From JADJPO01 sp963825645 (GTDB taxonomy: Bacteria > Actinomycetota > Actinomycetes > Actinomycetales > Kineosporiaceae), in assembly GCA_963825645.1 (NCBI GenBank), contig CAWGTT010000007.1, positions 185,195 through 249,194 on the forward strand: a stretch of DNA of 64,000 nt, given 5' to 3'. Under the pieces are notes generated by a model. That model searched no databases. It had not been told where the DNA came from and saw only the letters and a list, made by a program, of their open reading frames with translations. The position numbers and the translations under genes were made by a program. Position 1 is the stretch's first letter. Each line of letters opens with the position of its first letter. Positions 7,473 to 16,561 of this stretch are shown here, one piece after another.

Positions 7473-9508
7473 ACGGTGACCCCGCCGATGGTCGTGGCGG
7501 TGAAGTGTTCCGACACCCAGGTGGCGATCTCGGACGACGACTGGCTGCCGCCCAGCTGAGCGCCCGGGCCGCCGCCGGTCGAGCCGCCGATGAAGTAGTG
7601 GATCTTCCCCGCGGCCACGTACTGCTGGAACTGCGCCAGGGTCGGCGACGGGTCGCTGCCGTTGAAGCCGCCGATCGCCATCACTGGCTGTTCGCTCGCC
7701 AGCTGGTAACCGGACGCGTTCTGCGAGCCGACCGCCGCAGCGACCCAGGTGTAGCTGTCGGCCTTCTGCTGGAGAGCGGCGACGAGCTCGGCGCTCGGGG
7801 TGGGGGCGTTGAGCAGGCCGCCTGCGCCGCCCGCTCCGCCGCCGATCGCGCCGACCGTTCCCTGACCCGCCTGCTGGCCCTGCGGGATCCGCTGCCCCAG
7901 CGGGACCCGCCCCCCCGGCGGCGTGCCCTGGAGCCCACCACCGGCTGCGCCTGCCCGGCCACCCGGCCCGAACCCGCTTGCGCCGGCGACCGTCGGTCCG
8001 GCCGTGACGATCGACCCGGTGTGCGCCGTTGCGGCCGTCTGCAGTGAGTACGCCGCTGGGCCTGCGAGCGAGGCGGCCAGCCCGAGACCGGCAGCCGCCA
8101 GGGCGGCCCGGCGGCCGAACTCGACGCCGAGCGCCCGGGCCGTGAGCAACGCGGCGGCGCAGAGTCCGGTGACGAGGACCGCGACCCGCAGCCCGGGGAG
8201 GAAGTCGCTGCTGCGGGACAGCAGCACGAAGGACCACACCGATGACACCGCGACGGCGGCCGCCATCATGAACGCGCCGAACACCGTCCGGCGGACCGTC
8301 CAGAGCAGTGCCGCACCCATGCCGACGAGTGCACCGATCGCCGGCGCCAGGGCCACCGAGTAGTACTCGTGGAAGATCCCGTTCATGAACGAGAACACGA
8401 GGGCCGTGATGAGCAACCAGCCGCCCCAGAGGAGGAAGCCCGCCCGAGTGCGGTCGGTACGCGGCATGCGGCGGGTCAGCCACAGCGCGGCGCCGAGCAG
8501 CAGAAGCGCCGCCGGGATCAGCCACGAGGCCTGGCCGCCGTTCGAGGCGTCGAACAGCCGGAACAGGCCGGTCTGGCCCCAGCCCCCGCCGCCGCCGACG
8601 CTGCCCGTCTCATCCCCGGTGAGCCGGCCGAAGCCGTTGTACCCGAGCGTCAGCTCGAGGATCGAGTTGGTCTGCGACCCACCGATGTAGGGACGCATCG
8701 ATGCCGGGACGAGCTCGACGACCGCGAGCCACCAGCCCGCCGACGCGACGAGCGCGGCCCCGGCGAGCAGCACCTGAACGATGCGTCGGCGCAGCGGGGT
8801 CGGCGCAGCCACGAGGTACACCAGTGCGAGCACGGGCACGACGAGCAGCGCCTGGAGCATCTTGGTCAGGAAGCCGAGGCCGACGAAGACTCCCGCCAGG
8901 GCGAGCCACCTCGTGCCGGCCCGGGTTGCGGCCACCTCGAGAGCGCGAACGGTGGCGTACACGGACGCGACGAGCGTGAGTGCGAGCAGCGCGTCGGGGT
9001 TGTTGAAGCGGAACATCAGCGTGGCGACGGGGGTCAGGGCGAGGGTCGCACCGGCTATCAGACCGGCCGCGGGGGTGTACCAGCGGCGAACGGTCGTATA
9101 GAGCAGCGCGACGGCGGCGACGCCCTCGAGCGCCTGTGGCGCGAGGATGCTCCACGAGCTGAGCCCGAAGAGCCGCACCGACAGCGCCATCACCCACAGC
9201 GATGCCGGCGTCTTGTCGACGGTGATGGAGTTCGCGGCGTCCGACGAGCCGTAGAAGAACGCCTCCCAGCTCTGCGAACCCGCCTGGGCGGCGGCGGAGT
9301 AGAAGGAGTTGGCCCACCCCGACTCGGATAACCCCCACAGATACAGGACCGCGGTCGCGAGCAGGAGCGAGACCAGCGCGGGCCGGGCCCAGATGGGGTC
9401 GTCGGGACGACCGCGCCACAGACGGCGGGCGGGGGACCCGGCAGGCGTCGCCGGTGTGCCCGCTGCGGGTGGCTCGGGCCGGGCAATGGGGTTGGACGTC
9501 GTGGTCAT
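7442..9508 (-). CDS. GT39 family membrane glycosyltransferase
   Basis: A 688-residue polytopic protein of the ArnT/PMT type, which moves a sugar from a polyprenyl-phosphate carrier to a cell-envelope acceptor outside the membrane. After a Pro-rich cytosolic start there are about 12 membrane segments. The first outer loop has the expected SITVDKTPASLWVMALSVRL, with an acidic residue in the catalytic position. A long Gly-rich linker (about residues 500-570) leads to a C-terminal soluble domain (AELVAALQQKADSYTWVAAA) found in actinobacterial relatives. The ATG at 9508 is chosen because upstream codons lack homology. It is divergent from the ApbE-like/GT2-GtrA pair and probably works with it. Confidence 0.88.
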   Translation of the reverse strand: MTTTSNPIARPEPPAAGTPATPAGSPARRLWRGRPDDPIWARPALVSLLLATAVLYLWGLSESGWANSFYSAAAQAGSQSWEAFFYGSSDAANSITVDKTPASLWVMALSVRLFGLSSWSILAPQALEGVAAVALLYTTVRRWYTPAAGLIAGATLALTPVATLMFRFNNPDALLALTLVASVYATVRALEVAATRAGTRWLALAGVFVGLGFLTKMLQALLVVPVLALVYLVAAPTPLRRRIVQVLLAGAALVASAGWWLAVVELVPASMRPYIGGSQTNSILELTLGYNGFGRLTGDETGSVGGGGGWGQTGLFRLFDASNGGQASWLIPAALLLLGAALWLTRRMPRTDRTRAGFLLWGGWLLITALVFSFMNGIFHEYYSVALAPAIGALVGMGAALLWTVRRTVFGAFMMAAAVAVSSVWSFVLLSRSSDFLPGLRVAVLVTGLCAAALLTARALGVEFGRRAALAAAGLGLAASLAGPAAYSLQTAATAHTGSIVTAGPTVAGASGFGPGGRAGAAGGGLQGTPPGGRVPLGQRIPQGQQAGQGTVGAIGGGAGGAGGLLNAPTPSAELVAALQQKADSYTWVAAAVGSQNASGYQLASEQPVMAIGGFNGSDPSPTLAQFQQYVAAGKIHYFIGGSTGGGPGAQLGGSQSSSEIATWVSEHFTATTIGGVTVYDLTTGMST

Positions 9509-9731
9509 GGCTCGACCATCGGGGCGCCCACTGTCCGGACGATGAGCGTGGACTGTGTGCCCGCTGTGAGTGCGGGCGGACCACGACAACCTGCAACGCT
9601 CGGCAGAACCCGTTAGCGGCGAACGGTTTCGACGAGTGTCGCACGTCATAGCGGGCCCATAGGTAGGTCAGGCGCTTCTCCCAGCCGGGACGTCCACGGT
9701 AAGTGCATCCGCTTCCGACCGGAGGTCACCG

Positions 9732-10691
9732 ATGTCCCAGCACAGGTTGCTCGCCGCCACCCGACGACGGCCGCCATGGCACGAAGGCGACACCGCGCCG
9801 CGCGTCCACGTGGCCGTCACCGACGACGCGCTGCTCTGGGCCGCGCGCCGGATCTCGCACTCCATCGCGGACCGGGCACACCGTCGCACCGATCTCGCCC
9901 GACCGGGTTCCACGCCGTGGCGGCTGGTGCGTGCCGGCGGGGAGCAGGTCACAGTCGGCCCGCTCTTCTCCCGGCTGCTTGCCGTCGCCCTCGACGCGGC
10001 CCGCGCCACCGATGGCCTGTTCGACCCGACCGTCGGCGGCGCGGTGATCGGGTACGCGGCGCGGCTGCGCGCCCTCGACGTCGTGGCATGCACCGCCGCG
10101 CTGCCGGTCTGCTCCGGGGCCGTTCCCGCAGTGGCCCGTCGGGCCGTCGGCTTCGAGTCGGTCCGGGTGGGCGGACTCACGGTGCAGGTGCCCGCTGGAA
10201 CGGTCCTCGACCTGTCGGCCGCGACCGACGCCGTCGTCGCGGCGACGGCCGCGCGCGCAATCGCCGACCGGCTGCATATCGGCGCCCTCGTCGCGGTCGG
10301 CGGCGACGTGGCGCAGGCCGGGCCGGCCCCGGCAGGCGGCTGGGACCTGCCGCTGCCCGACGGCGCGGCCTGTCGATTGCCTGACGGCCGGGCAGCGGCG
10401 ACCGTGAGGCCCGGCGTCCTGAACCCGGTCATCGATCCGCGCAGCGGAGCCGCCGCCGACTGTGGCCCGTCCTGCGTCACCGTTCTTCACGCGGATCTCG
10501 TCGTCGCCAAGTCCGTCGCCGTGGCCGCCGCCGTCCTCGGGGACGGCGCGACAGGCTTCCTGACCCGCCGCGACGTGGACTTCCGGCTCCTCGGGGCCGA
10601 CTCCGTCGTCACGGCGTCGGCCGGCTGGCCGAGTGACGTGCGCACGCGAGCCGCTCCACCGCCACTCCACCGTCACCCCGCCGCGTCCTGA
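9732..10691 (+). CDS. ApbE-like protein (FAD:protein FMN transferase family), divergent
   Basis: A 319-residue protein with the ApbE fold. ApbE enzymes attach FMN to Thr residues of redox proteins. Visible family marks are ATDGLFDPTVGGAVIGYA near residue 95, GALVAVGGDVAQAG near residue 180 and NPVIDPRSGAAAD near residue 230. However, the usual DLGGIAKG lysine motif reads LDLSAATDAVVAA, and the usual C-terminal ADALAT metal/FAD motif reads VVAKSVAVAAAVLG. The key Lys and Asp are therefore not where expected, and activity is doubtful. There is no signal peptide. GGAGG lies eight bases before the ATG. It is followed after 29 bases by the GT2-GtrA gene, probably on the same transcript. Confidence 0.8.
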   Translation: MSQHRLLAATRRRPPWHEGDTAPRVHVAVTDDALLWAARRISHSIADRAHRRTDLARPGSTPWRLVRAGGEQVTVGPLFSRLLAVALDAARATDGLFDPTVGGAVIGYAARLRALDVVACTAALPVCSGAVPAVARRAVGFESVRVGGLTVQVPAGTVLDLSAATDAVVAATAARAIADRLHIGALVAVGGDVAQAGPAPAGGWDLPLPDGAACRLPDGRAAATVRPGVLNPVIDPRSGAAADCGPSCVTVLHADLVVAKSVAVAAAVLGDGATGFLTRRDVDFRLLGADSVVTASAGWPSDVRTRAAPPPLHRHPAAS

Positions 10692-10720
10692 CACCCATCC
10701 CGGAGAGGACCTCCACCGCC

Positions 10721-11980
10721 ATGTCACTCCAACTCGAGACGTCGCGCCGCCCGTCGCCCGCCGACCTGCGGGCAAGCGCCCCAGTGCTCGACGTGGTCGT
10801 CCCGGTCTACAACGAGGAGGCCGGGCTCGAGCCGTGCCTGCGGCGGCTGCACGATCATCTGCGCTCGGCGTTCCCCTACACCTTCCGCATCACCGTGGCC
10901 GACAACGCGAGCACCGACGGCACCCTCGCCATCGCGCACCGTCTCGCCGCGACGATGCCCGGTGTCGAGGTGGCGCATCTGCCCGAGAAGGGCCGTGGAC
11001 GCGCACTGCACCAGGTCTGGTCGACGTCCGACGCACAGGTGCTCGCCTACATGGACGTCGACCTGTCCACCGACCTCGCGGCCCTCCTGCCTCTTGTCGC
11101 GCCGCTGATCTCGGGGCACTCGGACGTTGCGATCGGCAGCAGGCTGGCCCGCGGTTCGCGCGTCGTCCGTGGCCCGAAGCGCGAGGTCATCTCGCGCTCC
11201 TACAACGTTCTGCTGCGTGGTGCTCTGGCCGCCCGGTTCTCCGACGCGCAGTGCGGGTTCAAGGCGATCCGGGCGGACGTCGCGCGCCGGCTGCTGCCGC
11301 TCGTGGAGGACACCGGCTGGTTCTTCGACACCGAGCTGCTCGTGCTCGCCGAGCGCTCGGGCCTGCGCATTCACGAGGTGCCCGTCGACTGGGTCGATGA
11401 CCCGGACAGCCGGGTCGACATCGTCGCGACGGCGGCCGCCGACCTGCACGGGATCTGGCGGCTCGGACGTGCTCTGGCCGGCGGCCGGCTCCCCGTCGCC
11501 GATCTGCGCGCGGAGCTGGGCAGACCGCCGCTGGCAGCGACGACGTCCGGCGCGGGGGCCGTGCCTGGGGTCCCCGCCGGGCTGCCCCGTCAGCTCATGA
11601 TGTTCGCCGGCATCGGTGTCGTGAGCACTGCGGCGTACGTCGCGCTCTTCGCGGCGCTCCGGCTCGGGCTCGGAGCGCAGGCCTCCAACCTGGTCGCGCT
11701 GCTGCTCACCGCGCTCGGGAACACCGCGGCCAACCGCCGGCTGACGTTCGGCCTGCGCGGTCCTGACAGCCAGGCGCGGCACCAGGCGCAGGGTCTCGTC
11801 GTCTTCGGCATCGGGCTTGCGCTGACCAGCGGGGCGCTCGCCGGCTTGCACGCCGTCACGGCCTCCCCGGGCCGGCCGCTCGAGCTCGGCGTCCTCGTCG
11901 CGGCAAACCTGCTGGCGACCGTGGTGCGCTTCGTGCTGCTGCGCGGCTGGGTCTTCCGGGGGGAACGGAGCAGGTCATGA
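10721..11980 (+). CDS. GT2 glycosyltransferase fused to GtrA-like membrane domain
   Basis: A 419-residue two-domain protein. Residues 20-260 form a GT2 (GT-A) domain like dolichyl-phosphate mannose synthase, with VVVPVYNEEAGLEPCLRRL, the DXD-like MDVDLSTD, and DTELLVLAERSGLRIHEVPV. Residues 285-415 hold four membrane helices of the GtrA type (FAGIGVVSTAAYVALFAALR, LTALGNTAANRRLTF). Such fusions make a polyprenyl-phosphate-linked sugar and help present it across the membrane. The adjacent divergent GT39 enzyme is a logical consumer of that donor. The last six bases overlap the convergent hydratase gene. Confidence 0.92.
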   Translation: MSLQLETSRRPSPADLRASAPVLDVVVPVYNEEAGLEPCLRRLHDHLRSAFPYTFRITVADNASTDGTLAIAHRLAATMPGVEVAHLPEKGRGRALHQVWSTSDAQVLAYMDVDLSTDLAALLPLVAPLISGHSDVAIGSRLARGSRVVRGPKREVISRSYNVLLRGALAARFSDAQCGFKAIRADVARRLLPLVEDTGWFFDTELLVLAERSGLRIHEVPVDWVDDPDSRVDIVATAAADLHGIWRLGRALAGGRLPVADLRAELGRPPLAATTSGAGAVPGVPAGLPRQLMMFAGIGVVSTAAYVALFAALRLGLGAQASNLVALLLTALGNTAANRRLTFGLRGPDSQARHQAQGLVVFGIGLALTSGALAGLHAVTASPGRPLELGVLVAANLLATVVRFVLLRGWVFRGERSRS

Positions 11981-12778
11981 CGGCGCCGCGGACGGCCACT
12001 GCGCGGGGCGCTTGCCGAGGAACGCCGCCATGCCCTCGGTGGCGTCGGGCGCTGACAGATCGCAGACCATCGCGTCCGCCGCGGTCCGGTAGGCCGCATC
12101 GAGCGGCTGGTCGATCTGGGCGTAGAACGCCCGCTTGCCGTTCGCGAGCACCGGTGCGCTGAGAGTGCACATCGCCCGGGCAAGAGCGGTGACGGCCTCC
12201 TCGAGCTCTGCCGCCGGGACGACCCGGTTGACCAGGCCCCACTGACGGGCCGTCTCGGCGTCCACGGGCTGGCCGGTGAGCAGCAGCTCAAGTGCCCGGG
12301 ATCGGCCGATGCGCCGAGCGACAGCGACGGCCGGCGTCGAACAGAAGATGCCCACGTTCACCCCCGGCAGGGCGAACCTGCTGCCCTCGGAGGCCACCAC
12401 GAGGTCGCACATCGCGGCGAGCTGGCAGCCGGCGGCCGTGGCGATGCCGTGCACCTGGGCGATCACCGGCTGCGGCAGACCGGGCAAAGACTCCATCAGC
12501 ATGTTGCACTCGTTGAAGAGCGCCTCCTGCCAGGCACGGTCGTCGGTGTGGGCCGACATCTCGGCCAGGTCGTGCCCGGCGCTGAAACCCCTTCCTGCAC
12601 CGGCCAGCACGACCACCCTGGCTCGGGTGTCCGTGCGCAGCCGGTCCACCTCGGTCTGCAGCGCGGCGATCATCGCCCGGCTGAGCGGGTTGTAGCGCTG
12701 GCCGAGGTTGAGGATGAGTCGGACGACGCCGTCCTCGTCCTCCCGAAGGACATGCGCAGTCTCGGTTTGGGTTGTCAC
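11975..12778 (-). CDS. Enoyl-CoA hydratase/isomerase family protein, ECHDC3-like
   Basis: A 267-residue crotonase-fold protein. The CoA and oxyanion-hole segments are visible (VVLAGAGRGFSAGHDLAEM and IATAAGCQLAAMCDLVVA). The later segment FALPGVNVGIFCSTPAVAVA is typical of the ECHDC3-like branch, in which the usual catalytic Glu pair of enoyl-CoA hydratase is not conserved, so the real reaction is unknown. The GTG at 12778 is chosen over an upstream in-frame TTG (12814) because homology begins shortly after it; a CATCCT hexamer six bases upstream would allow leaderless expression. It is divergent from the ferritin gene. Confidence 0.85.
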   Translation of the reverse strand: MTTQTETAHVLREDEDGVVRLILNLGQRYNPLSRAMIAALQTEVDRLRTDTRARVVVLAGAGRGFSAGHDLAEMSAHTDDRAWQEALFNECNMLMESLPGLPQPVIAQVHGIATAAGCQLAAMCDLVVASEGSRFALPGVNVGIFCSTPAVAVARRIGRSRALELLLTGQPVDAETARQWGLVNRVVPAAELEEAVTALARAMCTLSAPVLANGKRAFYAQIDQPLDAAYRTAADAMVCDLSAPDATEGMAAFLGKRPAQWPSAAPS

Positions 12779-12870
12779 GACTGAAGGATGACTGGCGACG
12801 CACCCATCCGACAAGTGCCACCTTTCACCCGACGGTGGCGGTCATGTCCCGGTCCGGTTGCGTGGACCTC

Positions 12871-12876
12871 TAGGCT
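12871..12876 (+). promoter_or_regulatory. -10 element of ferritin gene (leaderless layout)
   Basis: TAGGCT ends seven bases before the ATG at 12884 and no ribosome site fits, so transcription probably starts at the start codon. Confidence 0.6.
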
Positions 12877-12883
12877 CGCGGTC

Positions 12884-13417
12884 ATGACCGACAGCCGTTT
12901 CACGGTCCTGCTGCGTGAGCAGGTACGCAACGAGTTCACCGCGAGTCAGCAGTACGTGGCGCTGGCGGTCTGGTTCGACTCCCGCGACCTGCCGCAGATG
13001 GCCGCGCACTTCTACCGCCAGGCGGTCGAGGAGCGCAACCACGCGATGATGATGATCCAGTACATGCTCGACCGGGACATCGCCGTCGAGATCCCGGGAG
13101 TCGACGCCGTCCGCAACGCCTTCGACGAGCCGGCCGAGCTCGTCGCTCTGGCCATGGCCCAGGAGGAGAACGTCACCGCCCAGATCGGTGAGCTCTTCCG
13201 TGCTGCGCGGGCGGACGGCGATGTGCTCGGTGAACAGTTCATGCTCTGGTTCATCAAGGAGCAGGTCGAGGAGGTGGCGTCGATGAAGACGCTGCTGGCG
13301 ATCGCCCAGCGGGCCGGCAGTGACTGGTTCCAGATCGAGAACTTCCTCGCCCGGGAGAGTGTCGGTGACGAGGGCGCGGACGCCGCCGCTCCGGCTGTGG
13401 CCGGCGGGGGCCTGTAG
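12884..13417 (+). CDS. bfrB: Ferritin, BfrB-like
   Basis: A 177-residue ferritin close in pattern to mycobacterial BfrB: LREQVRNEFTASQQYVALAVWFDSRDLPQMA, then VEERNHAMMMIQYMLDRDIA, and later EQFMLWFIKEQVEEVASM. The Glu, Glu-x-x-His and Glu residues of the ferroxidase centre are present. Family members form 24-subunit shells that oxidise and store iron without haem. The Ala/Gly-rich tail also resembles BfrB. The ATG at 12884 lies seven bases after a TAGGCT -10 hexamer. No IdeR-type iron box is obvious upstream by eye. It stands alone between divergent and convergent neighbours. Confidence 0.93.
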   Translation: MTDSRFTVLLREQVRNEFTASQQYVALAVWFDSRDLPQMAAHFYRQAVEERNHAMMMIQYMLDRDIAVEIPGVDAVRNAFDEPAELVALAMAQEENVTAQIGELFRAARADGDVLGEQFMLWFIKEQVEEVASMKTLLAIAQRAGSDWFQIENFLARESVGDEGADAAAPAVAGGGL

Positions 13418-13469
13418 CGGCGCCGTCGCCCCGCCGCCCGGCCACCCGGGCCCCACGTCAGGCGTCAGG

Positions 13470-14738
13470 TCAGGCGGCGCAGAACGGCGGCCGGTCGTCC
13501 AGCCGTACCGAGGCCCGCCCGGCGGCCCGCCATACCTGGGCCAGGGTGTCCGTGTCCTGCTCGGTGACCAGGTTGCCCATCACCCGCAAGGCGATCTTCA
13601 TCAGCGGGACCGAGCGCATGCCGACCGGACCGGCCAGTGAGATCAGGCCGGGCACGGTGAGAACCCCGGCCAGCCGCCGGGCGATCGAGAACGCCTCGCC
13701 GTAGCGCTCTCGCAGCAGGGCCGGCCAGCCGCCGTCCAGGCTCGCTCCGTCGGCGAGCACCTCGGCGGCCAGCCGTCCGGTCTCCAGTCCGTAGTCGATC
13801 CCCTCGCCGTTCAACGGGTTGACGCAGCCCGCGGCGTCCCCGACCAGTACCCAGTTCACGCCCGCCACGCCGCTCACCGCCCCGCCCATCGGCAGCAGCG
13901 CGGAGGCCGGCAGCCGAACCGGGCCGTGCAGTCTCCACTCCTCGCGTCGCAGTTCGGTGTACTGGTCAAGCAGGTGCCTCAGGTTGACCTCGGCCGGATG
14001 GCGTGACGTCGCCAGGGTTCCGACCCCGATGTTCACCTGCCCGTCCCCGAGCGGAAAGACCCAGCCGTAGCCGGACAGGGCCTCCCCGGCTCGGCCGCGC
14101 AGTTCCAGGTGCGAGGAGATCCATGGGTCGTGGCTGCGTCCCGACAGCGCGTACCCGCGAATGGCGATGCCGTAGGCGGTGTCCCGGTGCCACTGCCGGC
14201 CCAGGTGCCGGCCGAGCTGGGACCGGGCACCGTCGGCCACGATCAGGCGCCGGCATCGGACCGTGGTCGTGCCCTCGCCCGTCCGGTCGCCGTCCTCGGG
14301 CCGGGACGTACGGAACGTCACCGACTCGACGCCCTGTCCGGCGCGTTCCACGCCCACGGCGCGGGCGCCCTCCAACGGCTTGGCCCCTGATTCGACCGCG
14401 ACGGCCCGGATCCTGGCATCGAGCTCGAGCCGGGGGACAGCCGACCCGTGAGCCGGCAGGCTGCCGCCGGGCCAGGGCAGGTACAGCTGCTGTCCGAACC
14501 CTGCGGCCCTCAGGCCCCAGTTCACCGCGCGGCCACGCAGCCACTCGGTCAGGCCGAGCCGGTTCAGCTCGGCGATGGCCCGCGGGGTGAGTCCGTCACC
14601 GCAGGGCTTGTCCCGGGGGAAGACTGCGGCGTCGGCGAGGACGACGTCCAGCCCGGCTCGGGCGCACCAGGCTGCGGCGGCGGCCCCGGCAGGACCGGCG
14701 CCCACCACGAGCACGTCGGTGCCGAGGGTGTCATCCAC
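13470..14738 (-). CDS. menJ: Menaquinone beta-isoprene reductase, MenJ-like (geranylgeranyl reductase family)
   Basis: A 422-residue flavoprotein that follows the pattern of mycobacterial MenJ almost throughout. MenJ saturates one isoprene unit of menaquinone. The FAD motif is VLVVGAGPAGAAAAAWCARA near residue 10, followed by the family signature FPRDKPCGDGLTPRAIAEL. The motif VLVGDAAGCVNPLNGEGIDY near residue 310 is the GD flavin motif. The end VRLDDRPPF is also typical. A GAGAGGTGG ribosome site precedes the ATG. No other menaquinone gene lies nearby, so the pathway role is inferred from similarity. A related geranylgeranyl reductase is the main alternative. Confidence 0.88.
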   Translation of the reverse strand: MDDTLGTDVLVVGAGPAGAAAAAWCARAGLDVVLADAAVFPRDKPCGDGLTPRAIAELNRLGLTEWLRGRAVNWGLRAAGFGQQLYLPWPGGSLPAHGSAVPRLELDARIRAVAVESGAKPLEGARAVGVERAGQGVESVTFRTSRPEDGDRTGEGTTTVRCRRLIVADGARSQLGRHLGRQWHRDTAYGIAIRGYALSGRSHDPWISSHLELRGRAGEALSGYGWVFPLGDGQVNIGVGTLATSRHPAEVNLRHLLDQYTELRREEWRLHGPVRLPASALLPMGGAVSGVAGVNWVLVGDAAGCVNPLNGEGIDYGLETGRLAAEVLADGASLDGGWPALLRERYGEAFSIARRLAGVLTVPGLISLAGPVGMRSVPLMKIALRVMGNLVTEQDTDTLAQVWRAAGRASVRLDDRPPFCAA

Positions 14739-14845
14739 CTCTCGAGTGTCCCAGGCGTCCGACTGGCTGCACGTCGGGGCCTACGCTTGCCTGGGCACGA
14801 CCGGTCTCCCAGCATCCGGCGGCCACCGACGATCAAGGAGGATCC

Positions 14846-15277
14846 ATGGCCACTCGCACCGCGACCACCAACTGGACCGGCACCCTGCAGGACGGCTCGG
14901 GCCGGGTCGAGCTGGCCAGCTCCGGGCTGGGGAGCCATGACGTGTCGTTCCCGCGACGGGCGGCGGACGAGGCCGACGGTGTCACCAGCCCCGAGGAGCT
15001 GATCGCCGCCGCGCACAGCTCGTGCTTCGCGATGCAGTTCTCCGGACTGCTCGGTGCTGCTGGTGGCAGTGACCCGCAGATGACCGTGCGGGCCGACGTC
15101 AGCCTGGGGCCCGATCCGGCCGGGGGGTTCCGGATCCCGAGCATCGCCCTGCACGTCACCGGCAGCGCGGCCGGCCTGGACGCCTCGACGTTCGCCGAGG
15201 TGGCCGAGCAGGCCAAGGCCACCTGCCCGGTGAGCAAGGCACTGACGGGCACCGAGATCACCCTCACCGTCGGCTAG
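14846..15277 (+). CDS. OsmC family peroxiredoxin-like protein
   Basis: A 143-residue OsmC/OhrA-type thiol peroxidase that would reduce organic hydroperoxides in the cytosol. Both redox cysteines are present: AAAHSSCFAMQFSGLL near residue 60 and KATCPVSKAL near residue 125. The N-terminal ATTNWTGTLQDGSG is typical of the OsmC branch. A strong ribosome site (AAGGAGGATCC) precedes the ATG. A possible -10 hexamer TACGCT lies at 14782-14787. Its last 14 bases overlap the convergent PHP-domain gene. No OhrR regulator is adjacent. Confidence 0.92.
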   Translation: MATRTATTNWTGTLQDGSGRVELASSGLGSHDVSFPRRAADEADGVTSPEELIAAAHSSCFAMQFSGLLGAAGGSDPQMTVRADVSLGPDPAGGFRIPSIALHVTGSAAGLDASTFAEVAEQAKATCPVSKALTGTEITLTVG

Positions 15278-16493
15278 GACTGCTCAGATACCAGGGGCTG
15301 GCGTAGGCCAGCGCCCAGTTGGCGCACGGGTGGTCGGCGAGAAAGCGCGGCATCCACCGGGAAAGCCGGCGATCCGCCCGGCCCGTGTAGCCGCGCGCCG
15401 GGTCCGCGACCCGCAACAGCAGCCATCGGGTGCCGGCGGCGATCTCCACCCGGTAGCGGTGCACCTCCCCGCAGGTCACGGTGCGCCGGTCGACCACGTG
15501 GACCTCGCCATCGGCGCCGGTGAGCAGCTGTAGCTCGACCGGGCGGCCGTCGTGGGCCGGGACGGCGAGGTCGACCGCCAGGTCGACACGGCCCGTCCGC
15601 GCGCGACCTCGGCCACCGGCCCGGACGCCGTCCAGCCGCGCGGCCAGGCGCAGCCGAACCTCGCGGGTGGCGAAGGCCCGCCGGGCCAGCATCGCCTCGC
15701 GCACGCCTGCACGGCTCACAGCGCCGACCCACAACCCGGTCCGGCCCTTGCCGACCAGGGCGTAGTCGGTTCCGTGCTCGTCGCTGCAGCCGATCAGGGC
15801 CGGCTGCCAGCCGGCCTCCAGGCAGTCGACGATCGGTGATCTGCCGAGATCGCGGCGGGGCGCCAGCAGATAGTCGTCGCGGCGGTTGAACACCTCCAAT
15901 GCGACCATCCGTCGCGAGATCTCGCCGTCCGGGCGGGCGTAGCCATCCAGGTCGCCCGGCTCACGACCGGGGTGGTTGTAGCCGAAGAGTGCATCGGGCT
16001 CGTCGGCGTCCAGGAACGTGAACAGGTCCGACAGCGAGCCCGGCGAGGTGACCGGGACGTAGCCGTCGCTGAACCACACGTTCACATGTCCCAGCCACGG
16101 CTCGGTCCACTCGAACCCGCGCAACGCGGTGAACTCGCCCGGGACGTCGTGGGCGTCGGCGATCTCGCCGGTGCGCCTCCACTCGTCGTCGTCGATGCTC
16201 CGCGGTGCCGACCGGGCGACGGCCAACGCCTCGGCGTGCGGGTAGTGCTCACTGGAGAGTCCGCCGATCGCATGCCGCGGGATCGAGGAGTGGTCGGTCA
16301 GTGCCGCGACATCTAGTCCGGCGTCCCGGATCTGGGTGAACGCGGTCTCCGGGTCCCCGTCGCCGTCGGAGAACAGCGAGTGGTTGTGCAGGTCGGCGAC
16401 CGCGAGAAGCAAATCGTCGTCGTCCAGCCGGGAGGTTCGCCAACCGTCCGCGTCGGCCGTGCCATCTCGGCCGCCCAGACTGTTCGCACTCAC
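15264..16493 (-). CDS. PHP-domain metallohydrolase, CehA/McbA-like
   Basis: A 409-residue protein with a PHP-type metal site. The first motif DLHNHSLFSDGDGDP (near residue 34) and ALTDHSSIPR (near 64) supply His and Asp ligands; later metal residues are GYNHPG and IGCSDEHGTDY. This order matches the CehA/McbA family, which includes carbaryl ester hydrolases, though most members have unknown substrates. The C-terminal 150 residues form a beta-rich domain. There is no signal peptide. The GTG start lies ten bases after a TAGCGT hexamer, giving a very short leader. I would not infer pesticide hydrolysis from this alone. Confidence 0.85.
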   Translation of the reverse strand: MSANSLGGRDGTADADGWRTSRLDDDDLLLAVADLHNHSLFSDGDGDPETAFTQIRDAGLDVAALTDHSSIPRHAIGGLSSEHYPHAEALAVARSAPRSIDDDEWRRTGEIADAHDVPGEFTALRGFEWTEPWLGHVNVWFSDGYVPVTSPGSLSDLFTFLDADEPDALFGYNHPGREPGDLDGYARPDGEISRRMVALEVFNRRDDYLLAPRRDLGRSPIVDCLEAGWQPALIGCSDEHGTDYALVGKGRTGLWVGAVSRAGVREAMLARRAFATREVRLRLAARLDGVRAGGRGRARTGRVDLAVDLAVPAHDGRPVELQLLTGADGEVHVVDRRTVTCGEVHRYRVEIAAGTRWLLLRVADPARGYTGRADRRLSRWMPRFLADHPCANWALAYASPWYLSSPSRR

Positions 16494-16561
16494 GATGTCG
16501 ACGACGCTACCAGCGGGCGGACGCCTCGACCGGGCGGGCTACCGGGCCCGCGGCGGGCCGC

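Noticed and set aside
6096..8525. Minus-strand open frame of 809 codons
   Set aside because: It is an out-of-frame reading across the GT39 gene, the HxlR antisense and the oxidase remnant; only its last part in the true oxidase frame has meaning.
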